A DNA stretch of 46,912 nt from PGYR01 sp034670025 (GCA_034670025.1 JAXMOE010000009.1:1-46912), one strand, 5' to 3'. Positions 8,348-18,341 are shown, counted from the stretch's first letter. Numbers and translations are program-made. Notes: a model not told the origin generated them from the sequence alone.

Positions 8348-9279
8348 GTAACAGACCAAAGTGAATCAGCGAAAAAGTGCCTGCAATCATAGAAGTTTTT
8401 TATCTTTTTGAACCCAGTTTTGGCTGCTAACTCTTCTATTTGTTGTTCCGTATATTTTTTTGATACTTCCATAAATATTGGCTCAGCATAGTCAAAATGT
8501 ATTTCTGCATCACCAATCTGCACTGTCTGCTCCGCCATACTAATTAGGTAGCTTTTTGCCTCGCCACTAATTGGGTCATAAGTGGGGTAGTGAGTAAACT
8601 TATTCAAATCGAAATTGCCACCCAGCTCGTCATTTATCCTTTGTAGCAAATTCAGATTGAACTGAGCAGTGATCCCCGTCCTGTCATTGTAAGCGTCCAA
8701 TATTACATTTGGGTCTTTGCGCATATCAAAGCCAATGAAAAGGTAGTCATCTTTGGTCAAATTTTTACTTATTGCTCTGAGAAATTCCAGCTCTTGTTCA
8801 TCTTTGAAATTACCGATATTGGAGCCAAGGAAAAGCACTATTTTAACGGTGTCACGACCTGAGATTTTGTCTAAAGCTGAGAAGTAGGTATCGTTGAGTG
8901 GATTGACATTGAGCTGCGGAATCTCCTTTTTGAAGGTCTCTTCCAATTCCACCAACGCCGATTTGCTTATATCAATCGGTGAGTAGATTATCTCTGGCTG
9001 ATGTTTGACAAATTCCTTCATGAGCAGTTTGGTCTTGCTGCCGTCACCAGCCCCAAACTCCACAACCTCATACTTTTTAGTGCTATCAATTGAGTGGTAA
9101 ATCGCTTCCGATTGGGTTTCCAATATCTCATATTCTGAGTTTGTCAAATAGTATTCGGGCATATCCATTATCATTTGGAATAGCCTGCTACCCTTATTGT
9201 TGTAAAAGTATTTGGACGGTAACTTCTTCGGGTTTCCGCTCAGGTGTTCTACTATATCTTGTAAAAAAGTATCTTTCAT
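8344..9279 (-). CDS. egtD: EgtD-like L-histidine N-alpha-methyltransferase
   Basis: This 311-residue protein matches the EgtD/DUF2260 methyltransferase family, which uses S-adenosylmethionine to trimethylate histidine as the first step to ergothioneine. Visible family features are LPSKYFYNNKGSRLF (residues 20-34), YYLTNSE (43-49), the SAM-binding loop EFGAGDGSKT (74-83), LFLGSNIGNF, and the C-terminal FYDCRHFFADSLW. Length is normal. No EgtB sulfoxide synthase lies in the window, so ergothioneine production cannot be concluded. Stand-alone relatives exist whose substrate is untested. The gene is convergent with pyrD, overlapping it by 4 bases, so neither can have a dedicated intergenic terminator on that side. 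Confidence 0.85.
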   Translation of the reverse strand: MKDTFLQDIVEHLSGNPKKLPSKYFYNNKGSRLFQMIMDMPEYYLTNSEYEILETQSEAIYHSIDSTKKYEVVEFGAGDGSKTKLLMKEFVKHQPEIIYSPIDISKSALVELEETFKKEIPQLNVNPLNDTYFSALDKISGRDTVKIVLFLGSNIGNFKDEQELEFLRAISKNLTKDDYLFIGFDMRKDPNVILDAYNDRTGITAQFNLNLLQRINDELGGNFDLNKFTHYPTYDPISGEAKSYLISMAEQTVQIGDAEIHFDYAEPIFMEVSKKYTEQQIEELAAKTGFKKIKNFYDCRHFFADSLWSVT

Positions 9280-9448
9280 ATTGCCATTACTGTTTTGGAT
9301 AAATATATCAAATATTGAATGAATTCAACAATGAATCCATCACAATAATTGCTATTTCGGAGTACATTTTGTTTATTTAGTTATTAAATTGTAGTCTGAA
9401 GTCAGATAATTCAACTTATGTAATTCATTTCACGAATTTTAATTAAAT

Positions 9449-11287
9449 TTGATTTATAAATTACAGGAAAAACTGGAAACAATTTCTATCTCAAATAAAA
9501 CAAAATACATAATTCTATTTTTGCTCTCTGCTGTGGTAATACTGATAAAGACTTATCACTACATGCCTTATTTTGCAGATGACTCTCTTATCTCTCTTCG
9601 TTATGCACAACGGCTATTGGACGGATTCGGACTTACTTGGACTGATGGAATACCAGTAGAAGGTTACTCCAATCTGTTGTGGACATTAGTAATGGCCGGG
9701 TTTGGATGGCTTGGCATTGATATGGTTTTTGCCGCTCGTTTGGTTGGAATCACTTTAGCCGTTGCAAATTCATTTCTTATTATAAGATACATAAGTCAGC
9801 GAATAGAAAATGCAACTGTCATCATTGGCATTGTTTTGTTGTTCTATAGCTTTTCGAGCACTATGGCGGTGTGGTCTATAGCTGGATTAGAACAACCGTT
9901 AGTCGCCTTCCTTTCACTTTCAGCAATGTATAATTTTCTGAATTTTAAAGATTTTGGAAATCGAAAATCATTGTGGTATTCTTCACTTTCCCTCGGTTTG
10001 TTAGCCATTACTAGGCCCGATGGAGCCCTGTTAGCAGGAATACTTGGGCTGTTGTATTTATATTGGAATAGAAAGCAGTTAAAGAAGGCAATCCCAAACC
10101 TATTCGTTCTAGCACTTTTCCCTATGCTATTTTACTTTGGTCAGCTTGCTTTCAGGCTGTATTACTATGGGGAATATGTACCAAATACTGCCCACGTAAA
10201 GGTTACACCATCTCTTCATCACGCTTGGTATGGACTGAAATACACTCTTCGATTTGCAAAATCTATTGCTGTGTTGTCATTGCTTTCTCTGAGTTGTATG
10301 TATTTGTTGTATAAGACTAAGCACAAAAACTTCACGCTCTATCTGGCAATATTTTTATCTTGGTTTGGATATTTATCGTTTGTTGCTGGTGATATATTTA
10401 TGGCTTTTCGTCACCATTACTACACAATTGTAATGCTTATGTTACTTTTAGCAGATGGCTTGCCACTGTTGCTCAAGCATATAGCCCGAGCTAATTATAT
10501 AAAACCTTTTTATATATTACTGTCACTCGGGGCACTGTTCTATGTTTATCACCAATATGAGAACAACAATTATGAAAACATAGAAACATACCACTGGACA
10601 CATAACCAAAAAACATTGGGACTTGCATTGAAAGATGCATTTGGTGAAGAGCAACCACTAATTGCAGTCGATGCAGCTGGCTCAGTTCCTTATTGGACCA
10701 AATTCCCTGCCTTAGATATGCTTGGGTTGAATGATTATCACATAGCGAGAAATAAACCTGGCGATATGGGTGGTGGATTTATTGGCCATGAGTTAGGCGA
10801 TGCAGATTATACTATGGAACAAAAGCCAGACATAATTGAGATTCACGCAGGTCTCAGAACACCACACTGGTATATTGATTCGGCAGTAATGAGGCATCCA
10901 GACTTTGAGAACTATCTACCAATTGGCTTGTATGTTAACAAGTATAAAAGATTTGATTTTAGTGGAGTGTTGTGGTTCAACAAATACAGTCCAAAAATTG
11001 GAGCAAGGAAGGAGAATAGCAAATTGATTTTACCGGGATATTTGTTTTTGCCAAAAGATACTGCAGATGTAGCTCGTTTTAGTAATCAAAAATTGGTTAG
11101 ACCATTGAAGCCAGGGCACGAATACAGTTTGAGCTTAGATTCCGAAGGTTATAGTTACAATAACTTCATAACAGTTCCAGAAGGTGTGATTGTCAGACAA
11201 AGTTACAGTGATGGTAAAGTAACTTATATTGTCACCAATCCTTATGATACAATTGTGAATATGATTAGTGTTGAGGGTGTTAAGTGA
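9449..11287 (+). CDS. GT-C type membrane glycosyltransferase-like protein
   Basis: This 612-residue integral membrane protein has about ten hydrophobic helices (residues about 20-370) and a C-terminal soluble domain of roughly 240 residues. Near the N-terminus, ADDSLISLRYAQRLLDGFGLTW followed by VEGYSNLLW is the acidic first-loop signature of a GT-C subfamily that uses polyprenyl-phosphate sugars, seen in arabinosyl- and mannosyltransferase-like proteins. The Asp-Asp pair is the likely catalytic or metal site. The probable role is transfer of a sugar to a cell-envelope glycan or protein on the periplasmic side; donor and acceptor are unknown. The start is TTG at 9449. It stands alone, with about 170 bases upstream and 260 downstream without genes. 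Confidence 0.75.
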   Translation: MIYKLQEKLETISISNKTKYIILFLLSAVVILIKTYHYMPYFADDSLISLRYAQRLLDGFGLTWTDGIPVEGYSNLLWTLVMAGFGWLGIDMVFAARLVGITLAVANSFLIIRYISQRIENATVIIGIVLLFYSFSSTMAVWSIAGLEQPLVAFLSLSAMYNFLNFKDFGNRKSLWYSSLSLGLLAITRPDGALLAGILGLLYLYWNRKQLKKAIPNLFVLALFPMLFYFGQLAFRLYYYGEYVPNTAHVKVTPSLHHAWYGLKYTLRFAKSIAVLSLLSLSCMYLLYKTKHKNFTLYLAIFLSWFGYLSFVAGDIFMAFRHHYYTIVMLMLLLADGLPLLLKHIARANYIKPFYILLSLGALFYVYHQYENNNYENIETYHWTHNQKTLGLALKDAFGEEQPLIAVDAAGSVPYWTKFPALDMLGLNDYHIARNKPGDMGGGFIGHELGDADYTMEQKPDIIEIHAGLRTPHWYIDSAVMRHPDFENYLPIGLYVNKYKRFDFSGVLWFNKYSPKIGARKENSKLILPGYLFLPKDTADVARFSNQKLVRPLKPGHEYSLSLDSEGYSYNNFITVPEGVIVRQSYSDGKVTYIVTNPYDTIVNMISVEGVK

Positions 11288-11548
11288 GCTTGATTAACAC
11301 TGGTCACAATATTTTTTTGTTTACGTTGTTAGTTGGGTATGAGTAGTCATAAATTTAGGTACTTTACTTAATATTATTATATTGCAATTTAGAGATGGAT
11401 GATTAGTGCAAAGCTGTAGTAAAGATACTTAATTGTAGAGAAAGAAGTATAAAATTGTTATTTTTCAACCCAAAGTGTAAAGTAATGCAAAAAATATTGT
11501 CCAGTTTTTTATTTGATTTTACAATACAGAATTTAGAGAATAGCTATT

Positions 11549-14314
11549 ATGCATATTAAAGATCTTGTAAATAAATATAACTCGAATAGAGAAGCATATC
11601 TAAAAGCAGATTACAACGAAACTCAGCTTCGGACAGATTTTCTCGACCCTTTATTTGAAATGCTTGGTTGGGATATTAAAAACTCAACTGGAAAACCGAC
11701 AAACGAGCGTGAAGTGCTAGTAGAAGAAGGACTAAAAGCAGACGCTAGTTCCAATACTAAAAAACCAGATTATACTTTTAGACTTTTTTCTGAACGAAAA
11801 TTCTTTTTAGAAGCTAAAAAACCTAACGTAAATATTGAAAGTGACAACGAACCTGCAAAGCAAATTCGTAGATATGGTTTTACTGCAAAACTTAAAATAT
11901 CAGTTTTATCGAACTTTGAATATTTAGCAATCTACGATTGTTCTCAAAAAGTAGGAAAAGATGATGCAGTAACGAAATCTAGAATCAATCTTTATCACTA
12001 CACTGAATATGAATCTGCTTTTGAAGACATTAAAAAACAGTTAAGTAACCAAGCTGTTTATTCTGGAGAATTTGATGAAACTTGGAAAGGAATTGAAGAA
12101 CAAATAAAACTTTCAAGTATAGATGATTTATTCCTTTCCCAGATTAACGAATGGAGAGTCGTTCTAGGAAAAGAAGTTTATTCTCATAAGCCAAAAACGA
12201 GTATTGAAGAATTAAATGATATTGTTCAATCTTACATCAATAGCATTATATTTTTAAGAGTTTGTGAAGACCGAAATTTAGAAACCTATAAAACGCTTTT
12301 AAACTTTGCAGAAAATAATGATTTCAAATCGCTCATCAAAAAATTCAAAGAAGCCGACAAAAAATATAATGCAGGTTTATTTAATCAACCCTTATCTGAT
12401 AAGGTAGTTTCAGATAGCTCTTCAGCATTTTGGGAGATAATCAAAGATTTATATTTTCCTGAAAGTACCTACTCATTTTCAGTTTTTGCCTCTGATATTC
12501 TAGGAAATATTTATGAAATATTTCTAGGAGAACAATTAGTAGTTGATAATGGAGAAATTTCACTTCAAAAGAAGCCTGAAAATATAGACAGAGACATAGT
12601 TACTACACCAACTTTTATTATTCAGGATATTCTAAGACAAACAGTTGTAGAATATTGCAAAGAAAAATCTGATAAAGATATTTTAAAGTCCTCATTTGCA
12701 GATATTGCTTGTGGTTCTGGTGCTTTTTTACTTGAAACTTATCAATTATTGCAAGACATACTTGTCGATTATTATTTAGCAAACGACCAATCAAAACTTA
12801 TTCAAACTACTGTTAAAACATTCAAACTACCTTACTCAATAAAAAGGAAAGTTTTAGAAAATTGCATATTTGGTGTTGACAAAGATTATAATGCTGTAGA
12901 AGCTTGTAAGTTTGGTTTACTTCTCAAATTATTAGAAAATGAAAGTAATGCAACTGTTTCAGTTCCTGCATTGCCAAACATTGACATCAATATTCAGTTC
13001 GGTAATAGTTTAATAGATAGTTCAATTAGCACAGCTGAAGAAATAAATCCTTTTGACTTTGGGAAAACAAAATTTAATGTGATTGTTGGGAATCCACCAT
13101 ATATGGCAACTGAGCATATGAAACAACTTCTACCAAATGAAAAACCATTATATGAAAAACACTACCTAACTGCACATAAACAATATGACAAGTACTTTCT
13201 GTTTATAGAAAGAGGTTTAAATTTATTAAAAGATAAGGGATATTTTGGATACATAATACCAAGTAAGTTTGCTAAAGTTGGTGCTGGAAAAAAATTAAGA
13301 GAACTTCTTTCTAGTAAAAAAGTAATTAAGGGAATTATTTCATTTGGAGCAAATCAAGTTTTTCAAGACAAGACAACATATACAAGTATCTTAATTCTTT
13401 CGAAGAACAAAAACTCTAGTTTTTTAAATACAGAAATTAAAAATCTAAATGAATGGAAGATTAGAGATTTTGAAAGTATTATATCCGAAGAAGTAGATAC
13501 TGATAAACTATCGCCTGAACTCTGGTTTTTAATACCACCATATTTAAAGGAAACATATAATAATATTCTAAATCAGAGTGAAAATTTAGAAGATGTTATA
13601 GGAAAAGATAATGTTAACAATGGTATACAAACAAGTGCAAATGATGTGCTGATTTTAAAACCATTGAAAGAGGATGCTAGTTTTATTTACTTTGAAAAAA
13701 AGAATATTTCGTACAAAATAGAGAAAGGAATAACCAAACCATACTATCAAACAGTTAGAAAAAAGGACGGGATAAAGCTGAATACTTATAGAACATTAAT
13801 TCCCAACGCTAAAGTCATCTTTCCTTATAAAATCATTAAGAAAAAAGTTGTTTTCATTCCAATTAACGAGTTAAAAAAAGAATTCCCTTTTGCCTACAAA
13901 TATCTTTTAGCTAATAAAAAAAGGCTAACGGAAAGAGATATCCAACCAGTTCCAAAAACGGATAATGAATGGTATAGATTAGGTAGAAGCCAATATTTAG
14001 AATTAGGAGCAATCAAAGAAAAAATCATAATTGGTGTAATGTCATCAGGAGAGAAGTATCCAATTGATTTCTCAAAAACATTGCATACCGCTGGAGGAAC
14101 AGCGGGCTATTGTAGTATTTATATTCCTGACGATTCAGAATATTCTATTTATTACATTCAAGCAGTTTTGAATTCTCGTTATGTTGAATGGTTAATCCAC
14201 ATGAGAGGAGAAGTTTTTAGAGGTGGATATATTGCAAGAGGAACAAAGGTACTCAGAAAGACGCCTATTCGTACCATTGACTTTAAAAAGAAAAAGATAT
14301 TCACGATAAAATAG
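11549..14314 (+). CDS. Type IIG restriction endonuclease-methyltransferase (Eco57I-like), C-terminus displaced by frameshift
   Basis: This is one chain with nuclease, helical, methyltransferase and specificity parts, expected to cut and N6-adenine-methylate DNA at a specific site. The N-terminal HsdR-like PD-(D/E)xK nuclease shows Asp74 in KPDYTF and Glu88-x-Lys90 in FLEAKKP. The methyltransferase has SAM motif I DIACGSGAF (385-393) and catalytic NPPY (515-518). The region after about residue 640 should be the target recognition domain. The frame ends at 14314 after 921 residues, but coiled-coil-like coding sequence continues in another frame to 14511. The switch point is an A5-G-A5 tract at 14285-14295, where one base appears to be missing. 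The gene is markedly AT-rich compared with its left neighbours, consistent with horizontal acquisition. A methyltransferase partner follows. Confidence 0.88.
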   Translation: MHIKDLVNKYNSNREAYLKADYNETQLRTDFLDPLFEMLGWDIKNSTGKPTNEREVLVEEGLKADASSNTKKPDYTFRLFSERKFFLEAKKPNVNIESDNEPAKQIRRYGFTAKLKISVLSNFEYLAIYDCSQKVGKDDAVTKSRINLYHYTEYESAFEDIKKQLSNQAVYSGEFDETWKGIEEQIKLSSIDDLFLSQINEWRVVLGKEVYSHKPKTSIEELNDIVQSYINSIIFLRVCEDRNLETYKTLLNFAENNDFKSLIKKFKEADKKYNAGLFNQPLSDKVVSDSSSAFWEIIKDLYFPESTYSFSVFASDILGNIYEIFLGEQLVVDNGEISLQKKPENIDRDIVTTPTFIIQDILRQTVVEYCKEKSDKDILKSSFADIACGSGAFLLETYQLLQDILVDYYLANDQSKLIQTTVKTFKLPYSIKRKVLENCIFGVDKDYNAVEACKFGLLLKLLENESNATVSVPALPNIDINIQFGNSLIDSSISTAEEINPFDFGKTKFNVIVGNPPYMATEHMKQLLPNEKPLYEKHYLTAHKQYDKYFLFIERGLNLLKDKGYFGYIIPSKFAKVGAGKKLRELLSSKKVIKGIISFGANQVFQDKTTYTSILILSKNKNSSFLNTEIKNLNEWKIRDFESIISEEVDTDKLSPELWFLIPPYLKETYNNILNQSENLEDVIGKDNVNNGIQTSANDVLILKPLKEDASFIYFEKKNISYKIEKGITKPYYQTVRKKDGIKLNTYRTLIPNAKVIFPYKIIKKKVVFIPINELKKEFPFAYKYLLANKKRLTERDIQPVPKTDNEWYRLGRSQYLELGAIKEKIIIGVMSSGEKYPIDFSKTLHTAGGTAGYCSIYIPDDSEYSIYYIQAVLNSRYVEWLIHMRGEVFRGGYIARGTKVLRKTPIRTIDFKKKKIFTIK

Positions 14315-14511
14315 TATTACTTCAAAAAGAGTTGATAACTATTCAATGTGAAATTGATACTAATATTGGTAAAGTAAGAAAATTAGTTCCGCTAAACCGT
14401 CAATTCATTAATAAAAAAACTGAAATGGATGACACATTAAAAGCATTGTTTAACCTAGGTGAAGACGATAGTCTTATCCCAACAATTTCTGAAATGTATG
14501 CAATTAATTAA
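14297..14511 (+). pseudogene. Out-of-frame C-terminal end of the type IIG enzyme
   Basis: After the stop of the main frame, another frame continues as IHDKIVLLQKELITIQ, VRKLVPLNRQFINKK and ends ISEMYAIN at 14511. This is a typical helical tail following a target recognition domain, so it is most simply the true C-terminus separated by a one-base deletion in the A-rich tract at 14285-14295. It overlaps the start of the next methyltransferase by 14 bases, as expected for coupled genes. Homopolymer slippage could switch full-length and short forms. Confidence 0.7.
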
Positions 14512-16108
14512 AGAAGCATCAAAAGATAAATTAAGGGGTGGTTTTTACACTCCTGAACCGATTGCTTCATTTATTTTAAAATGGGCATTTAATGGTAATA
14601 AAAATCTTGACATTTTAGAACCAAGTCGTGGAGACGGTGTATTTCTGGAAGAAATTCAAAAAGGCGGATATGAATATAATTCTGTAACGGCAATAGAATT
14701 TGACAAAATTGAAGCTGAAAAGTCTAAAAAAGTCAAATTAGATAAAACCAAAATTATTAATGCTGATTTTCACGACTTCTGTATCAATACAAAACAGAAA
14801 TTTGACTTAATAATTGGAAACCCTCCATACATTCGTTACCAATATTTCGATAAGGAACAACAAAAGTTTGCTTCGGATATTTTCGGGAAAGCAAAATTAA
14901 AATATTCTAAACTTACCAATGCTTGGGTTTCTTTTGTAGTAGGGTCATCCTTGCTCCTAAAGGAAGAAGGAAAGATTGCTTTCGTACTTCCTGCCGAATT
15001 ATTGCAAGTTTCTTATGCCCAACCACTCAGAGAATTTTTAGGACAATTCTACAACAAAATAAACATTGTTTCTTTTGAGAAATTAGTATTTCCAGATATT
15101 CAACAAGAAGTCGTTTTACTGTTATGCGAGAAGAACAATTCTAAAACGCATTTAATCGAACATTTAGAATTACGAGATGCAGAAGTACTTCAAAAATTAG
15201 ATGTATCGAAACTTAAAAGCCCAAAGAAAAAGATAGATTTCAAGTCAAACAAATGGACTTTTTATTTCCTTAATCAAAAAGAAATTGATTTTTTAGAACG
15301 ACTTCAAATAAAAAAAATAATCCCCAAATTAGGAGATTATGCAAAAGTTGAAGTTGGGATTACAACAGGCTCAAATCCATTTTTTACTGTACCACTTTCA
15401 ACTGTGCAATTTTACAATTTGGAAAAATATGCAAAGCCATTAGTTGGTAGAAGTGTACAAGTTCCAAGTGCAATTTTCTCAAAAAAAGATTGGCAAAAAA
15501 ACAGAGATTCAGAAGCAAGAACACACTTTTTGTCTTTTCCGAAAATGAATGATTTAAACGGTTCGGTTGGAGCAAGAGATTATATCGCTTGGGGTGAAGA
15601 AAAAGGAATACACAAAGGTTATAAATGTCGAATACGTGATGAATGGCAAATTGTACCTTCACAAAGAAAATCAGATGCGTTGTTTATTCGCAGAAACAAT
15701 AAGTATCCAAAATTAATAATCAATGAGGCAAAGGCATATACGACGGACACTATGCACAGAGTAACAGTTCATGAACTTACAGATATTGAAGCGTTAACAG
15801 CTAGTTATTACAACTCACTGTCTTTTGCATTTGCAGAAATTTGTGGAAGAAGTCACGGTGGAGGTGTTTTGGAATTAATGCCTAATGAAGTGGAAAGAAT
15901 CCTTCTGCCTTACAATTTAGAGAATGCTGAATTACTCCCGATAATCGATAAAATGATTCGTGATAAGAAGGATATTTCAGAAATATTGGAAATTACGAAT
16001 AATAAAATATTAAAAGAAAATTACGGCTTGACATCAGAAGAAATTGACTTAGCTGATGGTATTTGGAAAAAATTGTCTAATCGGAGACTAAACAGAGGTA
16101 AAAGCTAA
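14498..16108 (+). CDS. N6-adenine DNA methyltransferase (Eco57I family modification enzyme)
   Basis: This is a DNA adenine methyltransferase likely to protect host sites recognised by the upstream type IIG enzyme, as in two-gene Eco57I-type systems. From ATG 14498 the protein is 536 residues. Motif X is FYTPEPIA (16-23), SAM motif I DILEPSRGDG (38-47), and catalytic NPPY (108-111). A recognition domain follows at about 270-450, with a C-terminal helical end. An upstream GTG at 14459 would add 13 residues without family features and lies in the tail of the preceding gene, so ATG is preferred. No nuclease motif is seen. The AT-rich composition is shared with the upstream gene, supporting a common origin. 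Confidence 0.9.
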   Translation: MQLIKEASKDKLRGGFYTPEPIASFILKWAFNGNKNLDILEPSRGDGVFLEEIQKGGYEYNSVTAIEFDKIEAEKSKKVKLDKTKIINADFHDFCINTKQKFDLIIGNPPYIRYQYFDKEQQKFASDIFGKAKLKYSKLTNAWVSFVVGSSLLLKEEGKIAFVLPAELLQVSYAQPLREFLGQFYNKINIVSFEKLVFPDIQQEVVLLLCEKNNSKTHLIEHLELRDAEVLQKLDVSKLKSPKKKIDFKSNKWTFYFLNQKEIDFLERLQIKKIIPKLGDYAKVEVGITTGSNPFFTVPLSTVQFYNLEKYAKPLVGRSVQVPSAIFSKKDWQKNRDSEARTHFLSFPKMNDLNGSVGARDYIAWGEEKGIHKGYKCRIRDEWQIVPSQRKSDALFIRRNNKYPKLIINEAKAYTTDTMHRVTVHELTDIEALTASYYNSLSFAFAEICGRSHGGGVLELMPNEVERILLPYNLENAELLPIIDKMIRDKKDISEILEITNNKILKENYGLTSEEIDLADGIWKKLSNRRLNRGKS

Positions 16109-16192
16109 CTTCCCACCCCAACCTAACATTTTAGCTACATAATCGTTTCATCATTGTACTATGCAAACACAAGAAATAAACTTACTTATCAG

Positions 16193-17452
16193 ATGAAAAA
16201 AACAATACTATACTTACTAATTGGAATAATGTCGCTCGGCGCTGTTCGTGCCGAAAAGCTACTGATACCAATGGATTTGGCACAGACCAACCACCTGAAA
16301 GCTTATGGCATTGCTTTTTGGGTGATAAAAGGCGGACAGCCAGTCGATTGGTTGCTCAACTATCGCGATGGCTCGTTTATGATGGATATGAACGACAAGA
16401 TTGTGTTAGAATGCAGAATAAGAGGCGTCTCATTTGAGCAGGTTTCAGACGGTAATGCAAGTGAAATATATGCACAAGTGCAAGCCGATAATGTGAACCA
16501 AGACGTAGTGAAATTAGAAAAAACTCCTAAGATTGCAGTGTATGTACCCAAAGGTACGCAACCCTGGGACGACGCAGTGCGAATGGCTCTGGAATATGCT
16601 GAGGTGGAATATGATATGATTTGGGACAAGGATGTGATAGAAGGGAAGTTAAAAGAATACGATTGGCTACACCTCCACCACGAAGATTTTACTGGTCAGT
16701 ACGGTAAGTTTTGGGCTAATTACAGGAATGCCCCTTGGTACATACAGCAAGTGGCACTCAACGAAAATATGGCTCAACAACTTGGCTTTGCTAAGGTGTC
16801 GCAAATGAAATTGGAAGTCGCAAAAACAATCAAAGAATACGTTGCCAACGGTGGCTTCTTGTTCGCTATGTGTTCTGCTACTGATTCTTATGACATTGCT
16901 CTGGCAGCGGAGGGAGTGGACATAGTTGCTTCTATGATGGACGGTGACGGTCAAGACCCCGATGCACAAAACAAGCTTGATTATAGCAAGACCTTTGCTT
17001 TCGAAGATTTCAATCTAATAATGAACCCTGCTGAATATGAGTATTCAGACATTGATGTAGGTGCTACGAGCATTAACAATCCCGAAAGTGATTACTTTAC
17101 GCTATTCGATTTTTCTGCCAAATACGACCCAGTTCCCACTATGTTGACTCAGTGCCACACAGGTATTGTCCACGGATTTTTGGGGCAGACAACGGCATTT
17201 GCCAAAGAAAAAATAAAGAAATCGATTACTATATTGGCAGAGCGAGAAGGCACCAACGAAGTCCGCTATATTCATAGTAATTTTGGGCGTGGTACTTTTA
17301 CGTGGTACGGAGGGCACGACCCCGAAGATTACCGCCACGGAATAGGTGATCCGCCTACGGATTTGGATTTGCACAAGAACTCACCTGGCTACAGATTGAT
17401 ACTGAATAATATATTGTTCCCAGCAGCAAAGAAGAAAAAACAGAAAACTTAA
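16193..17452 (+). CDS. Exported protein of a Bacteroidota family often labelled asparagine synthetase B
   Basis: This secreted or periplasmic protein has a clear signal peptide (MKKTILYLLIGIMSLGAVRA) and 419 residues from ATG 16193. An earlier TTG at 16154 would put 13 residues before the signal peptide and is less likely. After cleavage, PMDLAQTNHLKAYG and DWLLNYRDGSF resemble a family in Bacteroidota and relatives that is commonly labelled asparagine synthetase B. I see no glutamine amidotransferase or synthetase catalytic motif, so that label should not be trusted. KIAVYVPKGTQPWDDAV begins a Rossmann-like or amidotransferase-like fold, and THxG-type motifs are scarce. It opens a co-directional run of exported proteins. 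Confidence 0.6.
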   Translation: MKKTILYLLIGIMSLGAVRAEKLLIPMDLAQTNHLKAYGIAFWVIKGGQPVDWLLNYRDGSFMMDMNDKIVLECRIRGVSFEQVSDGNASEIYAQVQADNVNQDVVKLEKTPKIAVYVPKGTQPWDDAVRMALEYAEVEYDMIWDKDVIEGKLKEYDWLHLHHEDFTGQYGKFWANYRNAPWYIQQVALNENMAQQLGFAKVSQMKLEVAKTIKEYVANGGFLFAMCSATDSYDIALAAEGVDIVASMMDGDGQDPDAQNKLDYSKTFAFEDFNLIMNPAEYEYSDIDVGATSINNPESDYFTLFDFSAKYDPVPTMLTQCHTGIVHGFLGQTTAFAKEKIKKSITILAEREGTNEVRYIHSNFGRGTFTWYGGHDPEDYRHGIGDPPTDLDLHKNSPGYRLILNNILFPAAKKKKQKT

Positions 17453-17472
17453 AAATTTACAAAGATATTGAC

Positions 17473-17480
17473 TACTTTTG
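17473..17480 (+). promoter_or_regulatory. Bacteroidota-type -7 promoter element
   Basis: TACTTTTG matches the Bacteroidota -7 consensus TAnnTTTG and lies 39 bases before the ATG at 17520, in the gap after the previous gene. No clear TTTG -33 partner is visible, so the call rests on the -7 element and its position. Confidence 0.4.
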
Positions 17481-17519
17481 TAGATTAGAGTGCTATTAAA
17501 ACGACAAACAAACTTTTAT

Positions 17520-18341
17520 ATGAAGCTAATATTTACAATTTTATTTTTTTCAATTAGTTATCTTGGGCTTGCTACTAATATAACAATCAATGATACTATC
17601 GCCACAAAGGGCGAGATAATCGGTGTACCTATCTACATAAGTGATATTGATGATTATGTATATTTGGACACAGCAAACACGTTTCAACTAGAAATAGAAT
17701 ACAATGCGCTTATGTTGGACATAAAAGCTATAGTAACGGACAATGCTGTTTTGGAAGTCGCTGGTGCTACTTATGTGAACCAAATCAATTCTGATGATTT
17801 CCGTGCTTCAAAATTAGACATCTCTTTTGACAATGAGCTGACCCCTAATGACGAGGGAGTGCTGTGCTATATCCAATTTGAAGTATTAGCTGGCCCAGAC
17901 GAGAGAGCAGCAGTGAATTTACTTGCGCTCTATTTGAATGAGAGTAATATGGATGCAGCTTTTGATTCGGGCATTATTACTATACCAGAGCCAGTGCAAG
18001 AGATTGACAAATCGTATATCTCAGATTTCTATCCAAACCCATTCAACCTATTTGCACAAGCAAAAATTGAATTTACTAAGCCAACAAGAGTCAAATTTTC
18101 TACTTACAATATTGGTGGTTCCAATATGCTTAGCAACTTCTGTTATGAAGATTGCTTAGAGCGTCATTTCAGATTGACAGATTCGGAAGGGAAGACCTAC
18201 GACGGTTCTGAGCTATTGATGCCTGGGGAATATAAGTTGGAACTGAGAAACGAGAACAGCTCGCTGGCAGCAGGGGCTTACTTGCTAGTAATACAAACAG
18301 ATTTCAAAGTATTGAAACAACGATTTATGGTGATGAAATGA
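17520..18341 (+). CDS. Secreted protein with cohesin-like domain and Por-type C-terminal sorting region
   Basis: From ATG 17520 this 273-residue protein starts with a signal peptide (MKLIFTILFFSISYLGLA); a TTG or ATG-like start ten codons earlier would only add a charged leader. Residues about 20-150 look like a cohesin-type or beta-sandwich domain (GEIIGVPIYISD, LEIEYNALMLDIK, GVLCYIQFEVLAG). The C-terminal third has FYPNPFN followed by beta strands and AGAYLLVIQTDF with a basic end, the pattern of FlgD-like or T9SS sorting regions. It is therefore likely exported and either released or surface-anchored. Its stop overlaps the next start by 4 bases, so the two are coupled. Confidence 0.7.
   Translation: MKLIFTILFFSISYLGLATNITINDTIATKGEIIGVPIYISDIDDYVYLDTANTFQLEIEYNALMLDIKAIVTDNAVLEVAGATYVNQINSDDFRASKLDISFDNELTPNDEGVLCYIQFEVLAGPDERAAVNLLALYLNESNMDAAFDSGIITIPEPVQEIDKSYISDFYPNPFNLFAQAKIEFTKPTRVKFSTYNIGGSNMLSNFCYEDCLERHFRLTDSEGKTYDGSELLMPGEYKLELRNENSSLAAGAYLLVIQTDFKVLKQRFMVMK

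Noticed and set aside
14285..14311. Programmed -1 ribosomal frameshift in the type IIG gene
   Set aside because: The A-rich tract lacks an in-frame X-XXY-YYZ heptamer (preceding bases are T and G), so a mutation or slippage at DNA level is a better reading.
11549..16108. BREX or Pgl-type defence island around the two methyltransferases
   Set aside because: Neither protein has the PglX length and layout, and no BrxA, BrxB, BrxC, PglZ or similar gene is nearby. The nuclease domain on the first protein fits a type IIG system.
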